From assembly GCF_003435375.1 (NCBI RefSeq), contig NZ_QWGL01000061.1, positions 1-5,851 on the forward strand: DNA of 5,851 nucleotides, given 5' to 3'. Positions 1 to 5,811 of this stretch are shown piece after piece. The notes under the pieces are model-generated. The model had not been told where the DNA came from and ran no database searches. It worked only from the letters and a program-made list of their open reading frames with translations. Source of the DNA: Clostridium sp. AM34-11AC (GTDB lineage: Bacteria; Bacillota; Clostridia; Lachnospirales; Lachnospiraceae). The translations under genes were made by a program, and so were the position numbers. How positions within the stretch are numbered: position 1 is the first letter of the stretch; each line of letters begins with the position of its first letter.

Positions 1-110
1 ATCAGAACACCATTGTTTCTCGGTGTCATACCTGCTGTAAAAATCAGATTGCCAAATCTTGTTGCCGGTACATACTTTCCCTGCGGAATCGGATTTGCTT
101 CTTTTGCCAT
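1..110 (-). CDS. RidA (YjgF/YER057c/UK114) family protein, N-terminal part only
   Basis: This is a partial gene. The start codon is at 110-108 and the frame stays open to the left edge, giving 36 complete codons. The translation begins MAKEANPIPQGKYVPATR and continues with FGNLIFTAGMTPRNNGVL. The 'G-L-I-F-T-A-G-M-T-P' segment matches the N-terminal strand of the RidA fold. Family members are trimeric cytosolic proteins; the best known ones hydrolyse reactive enamine/imine intermediates, and others such as RutC act inside pyrimidine or ureide breakdown. The arginine that marks active deaminases lies in the missing C-terminal part, so activity cannot be judged. A good ribosome binding site (AAAGGGG, 126-120) sits 9 nt before the ATG. 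The gene follows the IclR-type gene after 88 nt with no terminator visible between them, so co-transcription is plausible. Family assignment is fairly secure; the role here is inferred from context. Confidence 0.8.
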   Translation of the reverse strand, partial: MAKEANPIPQGKYVPATRFGNLIFTAGMTPRNNGVL

Positions 111-198
111 AATAAATTACCCCTTTAAATTATATAATTTTTCAAATCTTTCCAGCCTATTATCCCTACTTTCCAGATCTGTTTCCCCATTGATGCTA

Positions 199-972
199 TT
201 AACCGCCAATATAATGCCGTTCTCTTCCAAGACTTCGTGCGACTCTCACAAGTTCCTGACGAATTGCATCAAGTCCCTTCTGCCGCATCCTGTTTTCCTC
301 ACCGATCACAGCCAGCGAATATACCGCATGTCCTTTATCATTTAAAATCGGAACCGCAACGGACGCAACTCCCTTATCCTGCTCTGAGATACTGATACAG
401 TATCCCTGCTCCCGGATCTTCTTTAATTGTTCCTCTACCTGCTCTTTCTCCTGCAATCCTTCTTCCGTCTCCGGAAATATCTTTCTCAACGTCTCTTGAA
501 TAAATTCCTCCGGCTGCCATGCAAACAATGTCTTTCCGGTGGAACCTTTTACATAACTTCCAACACGTCCTACCCTTGACTGAATCTGAAGATAATTCTC
601 AGATTTTACTTTCTCCACGCAGATCGGAACCCCATCGACCATAGCCGTCAATACAACATCCTCATTGTACTCATCTCTCAGGCATCTCATTTCCTTTTCT
701 ATGAGTTCTTCCGTCGTGATGCTCTGCGTGATCATTGTGGATACTCTGAGGATCCTGGTGCCGAGCCGATACTTTCCGTTTGGATTATCCTGAATCAGCC
801 AGCCCTGGTGCACCAGTGTTTTTACGATATTAAATACCGTTGTCTTTTGAATTCCCAGTTCTTTACTGATCTCAGCAATTCCGAGATACTGTACATTCAG
901 CTTTTCATATAACTCTAATATGGCAGTCGCTCTTATGATCGAATTCACATATTGAGGTTCTTTTTCTTGCAT
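199..972 (-). CDS. IclR-family transcriptional regulator
   Basis: This 257-residue protein has the usual IclR length and two-domain layout. Residues about 10-77 form the winged helix-turn-helix: 'LGIAEISKELGIQKTTVFNIVKTLV' holds the two HTH helices and 'GWLIQDNPNGKYRLG' the wing. Residues about 85-250 form the effector-binding domain, with 'GSTGKTLFAW' (143-152) and 'GYCISISEQDKGVASVAVPI' (190-209) in the positions typical of the family. IclR proteins are dimers or tetramers that bind small acids or aromatic metabolites and mostly repress nearby catabolic genes; AllR, which controls allantoin use in E. coli, belongs to this family. The start at 972 is supported by GGGGG (985-981), 8 nt upstream; another ATG 4 nt earlier is out of frame. 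Its position between the ureide hydrolases and the ridA-like gene makes it the likely local regulator. It appears to have its own promoter (1028-1056). The ligand and whether it represses or activates cannot be read from the sequence. Confidence 0.93.
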   Translation of the reverse strand: MQEKEPQYVNSIIRATAILELYEKLNVQYLGIAEISKELGIQKTTVFNIVKTLVHQGWLIQDNPNGKYRLGTRILRVSTMITQSITTEELIEKEMRCLRDEYNEDVVLTAMVDGVPICVEKVKSENYLQIQSRVGRVGSYVKGSTGKTLFAWQPEEFIQETLRKIFPETEEGLQEKEQVEEQLKKIREQGYCISISEQDKGVASVAVPILNDKGHAVYSLAVIGEENRMRQKGLDAIRQELVRVARSLGRERHYIGG

Positions 973-1027
973 TCATTCTACCCCCATCCAATAAAAGAAA
1001 TATTTCCATTCATCTTCACTATCTCTT

Positions 1028-1056
1028 AGTATAACGTATTCTATATCGAAAAACAA
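1028..1056 (-). promoter_or_regulatory. Predicted sigma-A promoter of the IclR-family gene
   Basis: On the minus strand TTGTTT (1056-1051) and TATACT (1033-1028) are separated by exactly 17 bp. The -10 matches the consensus at 5 of 6 positions and the -35 at 3 of 6. Transcription would start near 1021, leaving a leader of about 48 nt. A motif on the minus strand (GAATACGTTA, 1041-1032) overlaps the -10 and spacer and matches 7 of 10 positions of the GAACGCGTTC dyad near the symporter promoter, which would allow shared control or autoregulation. This is prediction only. Confidence 0.5.
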
Positions 1057-1060
1057 ATAC

Positions 1061-1085
1061 ATTCTGCGATAACCGGAGGCAGAAT
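1061..1085. repeat. Inverted repeat upstream of the iclR-type promoter
   Basis: ATTCTGC (1061-1067) and GCAGAAT (1079-1085) form perfect 7-bp arms around an 11-nt centre. The element ends a few bases upstream of the predicted -35 box. That position fits an operator for autoregulation or for another regulator; the same arms could also form a hairpin in read-through RNA. There is no T-tract next to it, so it is not an intrinsic terminator. Confidence 0.4.
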
Positions 1086-1188
1086 CTGCTGACGCGGCAA
1101 CATCTTACGGCATTATGTAGAAAAGCCCCATACGAATGACTGAAGCAGCCATCCGCAAGGGACTTCCCGCTTTATGACATTTTACTTA
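1086..1188. other. Remainder of the 216-nt gap between cyclic amidohydrolase and iclR-type gene
   Basis: No convincing terminator follows the stop codon of the cyclic amidohydrolase. The best local fold (GGG/CCC around 1162-1168) is short and lacks a T-run, so transcription may continue into the regulator gene. The block 1061-1170 is GC-richer (58 of 110 bases) than the other spacers here. A 20-codon ORF beginning MLPRQQILPP (1103-1041, minus strand) lies in the gap but has no ribosome binding site, and I do not call it a gene. Confidence 0.5.
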
Positions 1189-2625
1189 TTATTTTTTTAA
1201 TACCGGTTTTACAAATTCGCCCCAGCCAGATGCACTCTCGTCAACTTTACCATTCTCATATACAACACGTCCACGAACGATCGTACTGTCAACTGCACAG
1301 TCAAGCTGCCAGCCTTCGTATACCTTCATGATACCTTTTGCCTGAGAATAGCTGTCCTCAGCATGGCAGGTAACCTTCTTATTCATATCAACGATAACAA
1401 GATCGCCGTCTGCTCCTGCTGAGATTGTTCCTTTCTGTGGGAAGATATGGAATAACTTAGCCGGATTTACGCTTAAGAGTTCTACAATTTTCTCCAGGCT
1501 GACGCCACGCTTTAATCCCTCTGTAATCATTAATGGGAGACGAAGGTCGATTCCCGGGAATCCAGACGGAGAAAGGAAAATATCCTTATTTCCATCTTTA
1601 TCTTTCTTTTCTTTCTCGGAAACTAAGAACGGGCTGTGATCACTGCCGATGAAATCAATTGTGCCATCTTTTACATAATCCCAGAGACGCTCTACATCTT
1701 CTTTCTTTCTAAGCGCCGGGTTGCACTTTGCGTATGCACCGTATTTTTCTACATAGCTCTCATCGAGAAGCAGATAGTGCGGACAGGTCTCGACCATAAC
1801 CGGCTGTCCCTCTGCTTTTGCTTTCTTTGCAAGTTCCATTGCCTGCCAGGTGGAAACATGTACTAATTCGATCGGGCATCCAACGTCCTTACCAAATTTC
1901 AGCATCTTGGAGATTGCTTCGATCTCTACGATCGGGGGACGTGACTCACAATGAGCAATGTTTTCTGTCTGACGTCCCTGCTCTCTGAGGCGTTTAATGA
2001 AACCTGTTACAAGCTCATTATCCTCTGCATGTGCCGCAACTGCCAGACCTGTCTTCTTAACTTCTTCAAGGACACGATATAACTGATCGTTGTTTGCACT
2101 TGTCAGACCTTCAAACTCTGCATCTCTTCCTTCCGGAGCTTCATGTAAGAATGTCTTATATGCGATAATTCCTTCATGGGAAAGCGGCTCGATTGCTTCC
2201 GGATGCTCACCGCCTGCTGCACCGAAGAAGCAGAAGTCTACACAGCTTCCTTTTTCATGACGATCATTCGCTGCGCTTTCTTCACCTTTGCAGATGCTGA
2301 TACGGTTCTTTAAGATCTCTCCATTCCACTGTGGCGGCATAGAAATCGGATGCTCAAAGAATGTTGTACATCCACCGGCTGCTGCTGCACGTGTACCAAC
2401 CTCAAATGTCTCACGCTCCCAGTGGCCAGGATCACGATAATGTACATGAGTATCAATTCCGCCAGGAAGAACATATTTTCCGCCTGCATCAATTGTGCGC
2501 TCAGCTTCCGGCAGGCAGCCCGGCTCTGCGATCAAAGCAAATTTCCCATCTTTAATTCCGACATCCGCTTTGCGGAAGCCGCCTTCAATAAATACAAGTC
2601 CATTGATTACAGCAAGATCCATCAT
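1189..2625 (-). CDS. Cyclic amidohydrolase (allantoinase/hydantoinase/dihydroorotase group)
   Basis: This 478-residue cytosolic metal enzyme opens a cyclic amide or ureide ring to an N-carbamoyl product. Counting from the chosen start, the binuclear metal site is complete: H60 and H62 in 'DTHVHYRDPG', carboxylated lysine K157 in 'IAYKTFL', H199 in 'AAHAEDN', H256 in 'ELVHVS' and D329 in 'GSDHSPF'. 'ETCPHYLLL' (279-287) and 'CNPALR' (301-306) are also typical. Length and motif order fit AllB-type allantoinases. The segment 'SGFPGIDLRLPLM' (354-366), after a lysine-rich loop at 337-348, looks more like hydantoinases or dihydroorotases than the AllB loop, so the substrate is uncertain. An ATG seven codons upstream (2646) is in frame, but it lacks a ribosome binding site, and AAAAGGAG (2642-2635) lies inside those codons, 9 nt before the ATG at 2625; I therefore start there. 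The gene follows the M20 amidohydrolase after 36 nt, clearly in the same operon, and probably supplies that enzyme with its substrate. Confidence 0.88.
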   Translation of the reverse strand: MMDLAVINGLVFIEGGFRKADVGIKDGKFALIAEPGCLPEAERTIDAGGKYVLPGGIDTHVHYRDPGHWERETFEVGTRAAAAGGCTTFFEHPISMPPQWNGEILKNRISICKGEESAANDRHEKGSCVDFCFFGAAGGEHPEAIEPLSHEGIIAYKTFLHEAPEGRDAEFEGLTSANNDQLYRVLEEVKKTGLAVAAHAEDNELVTGFIKRLREQGRQTENIAHCESRPPIVEIEAISKMLKFGKDVGCPIELVHVSTWQAMELAKKAKAEGQPVMVETCPHYLLLDESYVEKYGAYAKCNPALRKKEDVERLWDYVKDGTIDFIGSDHSPFLVSEKEKKDKDGNKDIFLSPSGFPGIDLRLPLMITEGLKRGVSLEKIVELLSVNPAKLFHIFPQKGTISAGADGDLVIVDMNKKVTCHAEDSYSQAKGIMKVYEGWQLDCAVDSTIVRGRVVYENGKVDESASGWGEFVKPVLKK

Positions 2626-2661
2626 AGTCTCATTCTCCTTTTCCATTTTATCTGTCAGGCT

Positions 2662-3855
2662 TTAAAGTCCGTTTTCATCAAGTTTCAGTACCGTCTGGTA
2701 CAGAACATCAGCACCAATATCCACATGTTCCGGTTTTGTGTATTCATCACCCTGATGGCTGACACCCTTTACACTCGGAACAAAGATCATACCGATCGGG
2801 ACTCCTTCGTGTGCCATCGGGTTTGCGTCGTGGCCAGCACCGCTCGGCATGATGACATGACTGATTCCTTTCTCTGCGCAGACACCATCAATCAGTTTGA
2901 TCAGCCTCGGATCACACGGTGTAGAGTATTTTGCGATGGTATTTACAAATTCAAATTCACAGTTCGGAATTTCTTTTGCGAGTGCCTGAATATCTGTATA
3001 GAACTGATCCGTAACAGCTCTGTCCATATGACGCATCTCAAAGGTTGCCACTGCCTGTCCCGGAATTACATTTTCCTGTCCCGGAGATACGGCGATCTTT
3101 CCGACAGTAAATACAAGTGTATCGCTCAGTTCTCTTGCACGCTCTTCTGCTGCAACGATCAGCTTTGCCATTCCGACAAGTGCATCTTTTCTGTTTACCA
3201 TCATCGTCGTTCCTGCATGATTGCTCATGCCTTTAGCTGTCACTTCATAGCGGATCACACTGACGATTCCGCTGACAACACCGACATCAAGATCTGCATT
3301 GTCGAGTTTATCGCCCTGTTCGATATGATATTCCAGATAACATTCATACTTGCTGATATCTCTCTTTGCGGCTTTAACTTTCTCCGGACTGCAGTCAAAC
3401 TTTGCTAATTTTTCCGGATATCCCGGAAGATCCGGATCGATCATTCCTGTCACACAGCGGCTTCCGAAGGTTCCACCGAGGATACTGGACTCTTCCATAT
3501 TAAATCCCCAAATTTCCAATGGATGACGCAGTGTACGGCCTTCGTCCTTTAAACGAGCTGCAACTTCCATTGCACCGGTCACACCGAGCATGCCATCATA
3601 AACACCGCCCTTAATAACTGTATCCAAATGAGAACCGATTACAATTGCTTTTGCTTCCGGATCACTGCCCGGCAAAACACCATGAAGGTTTCCAACCGGG
3701 TCAGTTTCCACCTGCATTCCTATTTCTTTCATGCGTGCTTTTAAAAGCTCAAGTGCCTGAAAGTATCCTTCTGAGAATCCAAGCCGGGTAATCGAACCAT
3801 CTTCATTCCGTCCAATGTTTCCAGCCTGCTGCAGCAATTCATTTAATCTGCTCAT
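2662..3855 (-). CDS. M20-family amidohydrolase, allantoate amidohydrolase / N-carbamoyl-L-amino-acid hydrolase type
   Basis: This 397-residue protein has the normal length for the AllC/HyuC branch of the M20 metallopeptidase family. These cytosolic dimers remove a carbamoyl or ureido group and release CO2 and ammonia. Visible sites are H76 and D78 in 'GSHLDTV', the bridging D87 in 'GGVYDGMLG', E121-E122 in 'FNMEESS', H177 in 'EYHIEQG', the dimerisation-lid motif 'SNHAGTT' (211-217), 'ENVIPG' with N262, R275 in 'FEMRH', 'SGAGHDA' (338-344) and H367 in 'GVSHQGDEYT'. All expected metal and substrate-binding positions are present. A departure is 'EESSILGG', where relatives usually read close to EEGSRF, so substrate preference may differ. 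AGAGGTGG (3872-3865), 9 nt upstream, supports the start. The order permease, carbamoylase, cyclic amidohydrolase argues for stepwise breakdown of an imported ureide. Family is certain; allantoate versus an N-carbamoyl amino acid cannot be settled from sequence alone. Confidence 0.9.
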   Translation of the reverse strand: MSRLNELLQQAGNIGRNEDGSITRLGFSEGYFQALELLKARMKEIGMQVETDPVGNLHGVLPGSDPEAKAIVIGSHLDTVIKGGVYDGMLGVTGAMEVAARLKDEGRTLRHPLEIWGFNMEESSILGGTFGSRCVTGMIDPDLPGYPEKLAKFDCSPEKVKAAKRDISKYECYLEYHIEQGDKLDNADLDVGVVSGIVSVIRYEVTAKGMSNHAGTTMMVNRKDALVGMAKLIVAAEERARELSDTLVFTVGKIAVSPGQENVIPGQAVATFEMRHMDRAVTDQFYTDIQALAKEIPNCEFEFVNTIAKYSTPCDPRLIKLIDGVCAEKGISHVIMPSGAGHDANPMAHEGVPIGMIFVPSVKGVSHQGDEYTKPEHVDIGADVLYQTVLKLDENGL

Positions 3856-3891
3856 ATCGATGATCCACCTCTTTCACTGAGATCTCCTTGC

Positions 3892-3917
3892 GCCGTCAGA
3901 ATGATCATTATGACGGC
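3892..3917 (-). promoter_or_regulatory. Intercistronic dyad/hairpin between symporter and M20 genes
   Basis: GCCGTCA (3892-3898) and TGACGGC (3911-3917) are perfect 7-bp arms. They enclose the perfect palindrome AATGATCATT (3900-3909), with a single unpaired position on each side, so 24 of 26 bases are symmetric. No T-tract follows on the minus strand, so it is not a classic terminator. It lies in the 88-nt gap before the M20 gene. It could protect or process the symporter mRNA, set different expression levels of the two genes, or be an operator for a weak internal promoter. Confidence 0.55.
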
Positions 3918-3943
3918 ACAGGCAAATCTCTTAATTCTATTTT

Positions 3944-5386
3944 TTATTTTGTCTCTCCAAATAAGTGATCCATTGTCTCCTTATCAGCAGATTCATTTGC
4001 ACTTTCCGGAGTCATAACAGAGCCAACCATGATTACGATAAAGCATACTAGACACGCCGGAAGAGCTGCCATAATACCAGCTGGCTGTCCAAGGCCGTAC
4101 CAAACAAGTGCTGTCACAAAACCAGCCGCTGCTGCGATCATGGCACTGATTTTATTTGCACGCTTCCATGCAACGCCGACCATAATCGGGACTGCCATTG
4201 CAGCACCCATAAGAGTAACGGCTTTCGCCTGAATGATCTGGATCGTGTCGCTCATAACGAATGTAAGGGCAACGGCACCGATACCAAATACGATTGTAGA
4301 AACACGAGATACGAATAACTCTTCTTTATCCGATACATTGCTCTTTACCTTGGAATAGAAGTCATGTGCAAATGTTGTAGCGATCAAAAGAAGTAAGCTG
4401 TCTGCTGTAGAAATGATAGCTGCTACAACAGATGCAAGCATGATTGCTCCGATAATCGGATTTACTTCACTAAATACTAATGTTGTAAATACCATATCCT
4501 GCTTTTCGATACCCGGGTGGATCAGCATACCGCATAAACCTGTGATTGCAAGCGGAACATAGAAAAGTAATAAACCGATGCCTGTGATACCCTGGCTCTT
4601 GGATGCAACTTCCGGGCTCTCAGCAGACATGAAACGTGCTACGAATTGTGGTGCGCCAAAGTTACAGATACCCCATGTAACTACCCAGCTTAACGCTGTG
4701 ATCGGCGGGATCTTAACACTGAATCCTTTTACAAATTCCGGATTCAGAGCTGCAATACCTTCGTTCATAGCTGTAAATCCGCCAACCTTTAACAGGAACT
4801 GGATTGCGATCAGCCAGATACCAATGATGATTACGAAGGAGCAGATCGTATCTGTCCATGCAACAGCCTTCATACCACCGATACATGTGAATACGACAAA
4901 CACTGCGAGTAAAATAACACAGCATGTTAATGTGCTCCAATTGGAGAAGGTCTGTAAAATGATGGTTGCACCTGTCACCTGTGCACCTAACAGTGCGGTA
5001 CAGCTTACAACGATCAGAAGACTCATAACGATGGAATACTTTCCGCTGTAACGTTTTTCGATCAGCTCTGGAAGAGTATTACATTCACTCTGACGCATTC
5101 TTCTTGCAAAGAACATACATGCAAGGAAAGAAGTCAGAAGCGTACCGGCTGCGTTCCACCATCCAGACCAACCGTTCAGATAATAATAGCCCATGTAGCT
5201 CATAATTGACGTTGCAGAAATAATTGTTGCAAAGTAGGTACCAGCCATCGGGAGTTTTCCTAATGATTTACTGGCTACCATCCAATCTTCCGTGTCCTTG
5301 ATTCCGCGGGAAATTAAAATACCAATCACTGCCAGACCGACCATAAATATGACCGTAACGATCATATACAAAGCATTATTTGACAT
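3944..5386 (-). CDS. Sodium:solute symporter (SSS) family permease
   Basis: This 480-residue protein is almost entirely hydrophobic and fits a cytoplasmic-membrane permease with about 13 spans, as usual for the SSS (LeuT-fold) family. The N-terminus carries the family pattern 'TEDWMVASKSLGKLP' (32-46) after the first span. 'GGMKAVAWTDT' (170-180) is the central SSS signature, and 'ISTADSLLLL' (325-334) holds the serine/threonine pair of the conserved sodium site. The hydrophilic tail (about 459-480) is cytoplasmic. The start at 5386 is backed by AAAGGGGG (5404-5397), 10 nt upstream, which lies within the last codons of a small membrane ORF that ends three bases earlier. Genes for ureide-splitting enzymes follow, so the likely cargo is a ureide such as allantoin or a hydantoin, driven by Na+. 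This is inference: known allantoin permeases such as PucI and many hydantoin permeases belong to the different NCS1 family. Confidence 0.92.
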   Translation of the reverse strand: MSNNALYMIVTVIFMVGLAVIGILISRGIKDTEDWMVASKSLGKLPMAGTYFATIISATSIMSYMGYYYLNGWSGWWNAAGTLLTSFLACMFFARRMRQSECNTLPELIEKRYSGKYSIVMSLLIVVSCTALLGAQVTGATIILQTFSNWSTLTCCVILLAVFVVFTCIGGMKAVAWTDTICSFVIIIGIWLIAIQFLLKVGGFTAMNEGIAALNPEFVKGFSVKIPPITALSWVVTWGICNFGAPQFVARFMSAESPEVASKSQGITGIGLLLFYVPLAITGLCGMLIHPGIEKQDMVFTTLVFSEVNPIIGAIMLASVVAAIISTADSLLLLIATTFAHDFYSKVKSNVSDKEELFVSRVSTIVFGIGAVALTFVMSDTIQIIQAKAVTLMGAAMAVPIMVGVAWKRANKISAMIAAAAGFVTALVWYGLGQPAGIMAALPACLVCFIVIMVGSVMTPESANESADKETMDHLFGETK

Positions 5387-5389
5387 ATC

Positions 5390-5500
5390 TTATTTTCCCC
5401 CTTTCTTCTTGTCATTAACCGTGACATAAATCAGCGGAAAAATACCTAAAAACAAATAAACACACCATAAAAATACACAACTGCCAGAAACACCAAACAT
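5390..5500 (-). CDS. Small single-span membrane protein, putative symporter accessory subunit
   Basis: This ORF encodes 36 residues, MFGVSGSCVFLWCVYL followed by FLGIFPLIYVTVNDKKKGGK. Residues about 8-28 form one hydrophobic span, and the tail is strongly basic (KKKGGK), as expected for a cytoplasmic end under the positive-inside rule. The stop codon (5392-5390) is three bases before the symporter ATG, so the two are almost certainly translationally coupled, and the symporter's ribosome binding site lies in this ORF's last codons. AGAAGGG (5517-5511) is 10 nt before the ATG at 5500; an in-frame ATG at 5506 would add two residues (38 in total) but leaves only 4 nt of spacing. From memory, Firmicute SSS symporters are often preceded by such small accessory proteins, with a short glycine-containing start, one span and a basic end, and this one fits the pattern. 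Overlapping reading frames also give short hydrophobic peptides, which lowers confidence somewhat. Confidence 0.65.
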   Translation of the reverse strand: MFGVSGSCVFLWCVYLFLGIFPLIYVTVNDKKKGGK

Positions 5501-5690
5501 AACCATCCATCCCTTCTGTTGTTCATTTCCGAATCTTCTTTTGTTGACTTTACGTATAATTCTTCCTCATTGTTAGCGTTGGGTAGAATCGGTCACATAG
5601 AGTCGGCCAGAAACAGCCAAAATTGGTCAATCGGAAATCGTGATTCAATTGTTTCTAAATTCATTATATTGGAACGCGTTCATATATTTG
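5501..5690 (-). other. Long 5' leader of the symporter operon
   Basis: About 190 nt separate the predicted transcription start from the small membrane ORF. I recognise no riboswitch family, tRNA or T-box here, and there is no hairpin followed by a T-run. The visible features are the dyad at 5666-5687, three direct copies of T-Y-G-G-Y-C-A on the plus strand (5589-5595, 5603-5609, 5623-5629), and a weak stem of five pairs with an 8-nt loop (TTGGC/GCCGA, minus strand, about 5604-5621). Confidence 0.4.
5666..5687. promoter_or_regulatory. Operator-like dyad downstream of the symporter promoter
   Basis: The core GAACGCGTTC (5672-5681) is a perfect 10-bp palindrome. After two mismatched positions on each side, four more bases pair (ATAT at 5666-5669 with ATAT at 5684-5687), so 18 of 22 bases are symmetric. 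The site falls at about +4 to +25 relative to the predicted start of the consensus promoter, a classic location for a blocking repressor. The local IclR-family protein is the obvious candidate, but the central GC step does not match an IclR-family site I can name. It is also not a CcpA site, because the central CG of that consensus is missing. Confidence 0.55.
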
Positions 5691-5697
5691 TATTTTT

Positions 5698-5726
5698 ATT
5701 ATATTCAACCAGAGACTATTTGTCAA
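5698..5726 (-). promoter_or_regulatory. Perfect-consensus sigma-A promoter of the ureide operon
   Basis: On the minus strand TTGACA (5726-5721) and TATAAT (5703-5698) are both exact consensus hexamers with an ideal 17-bp spacer. Transcription should begin near 5691 and run leftwards into the small membrane ORF, the symporter and the two hydrolases. Upstream DNA is very AT-rich, as for an UP element. A promoter this strong normally needs repression, which fits the dyad placed just after its start. A second TATAAT on the minus strand (5668-5663) has no matching -35 and is likely chance. Confidence 0.85.
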
Positions 5727-5811
5727 TTCAAAACACTGCATGAAACATATCAATATCAAATATAATACATCTGTTTATCATATGTTTATAGCCATTAATA
5801 TTTAAAATAAT
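5727..5811. other. AT-rich spacer upstream of the promoter
   Basis: There is no gene here. TGTTTAT occurs twice, 11 bp apart (5772-5778 and 5783-5789), and AAACATAT (5743-5750) is inverted to ATATGTTT (5780-5787). Such helically phased or inverted motifs upstream of a -35 could bind an activator, but in DNA this AT-rich they may be chance. Confidence 0.3.

Noticed and set aside
13..345. Plus-strand ORF of 110 codons at the left edge
   Set aside because: It is antisense to the RidA start and the C-terminus of the IclR protein; serine- and leucine-rich composition without a domain.
1041..1103. Short ORF MLPRQQILPP... of 20 codons
   Set aside because: It has no ribosome binding site and overlaps the predicted -35 and dyad of the regulator promoter; more likely chance.
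1152..1172. Intrinsic terminator after the cyclic amidohydrolase
   Set aside because: Only a 3-bp GGG/CCC core with bulges and no T-run follows on the minus strand.
2350..3408. Long plus-strand ORF of 352 codons
   Set aside because: It runs antisense across the start of the cyclic amidohydrolase and most of the M20 gene, both of which have complete family motifs. Its translation is cysteine-, histidine- and isoleucine-rich without any domain, typical of a shadow frame.
4578..5051. Plus-strand ORF of 157 codons inside the symporter
   Set aside because: It is antisense to a clear SSS permease, with no ribosome binding site or recognisable domain.
5544..5560. Plus-strand TTGACT and TATAAT as a divergent promoter
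   Set aside because: The spacer is only 5 bp and no plus-strand gene follows.
5666..5687. Reading the dyad as a CcpA cre site or other LacI-family operator
   Set aside because: LacI-family sites have a central CG step; here the centre is GC and the TGNAANCGNTTNCA pattern does not align.
5501..5690. Riboswitch or T-box in the symporter leader
   Set aside because: No known aptamer core, specifier or antiterminator motif is visible and there is no terminator hairpin.
5519..5743. Plus-strand ORF of 74 codons across the promoter region
   Set aside because: It overlaps the consensus promoter and the dyad, has no ribosome binding site and shows no family features.
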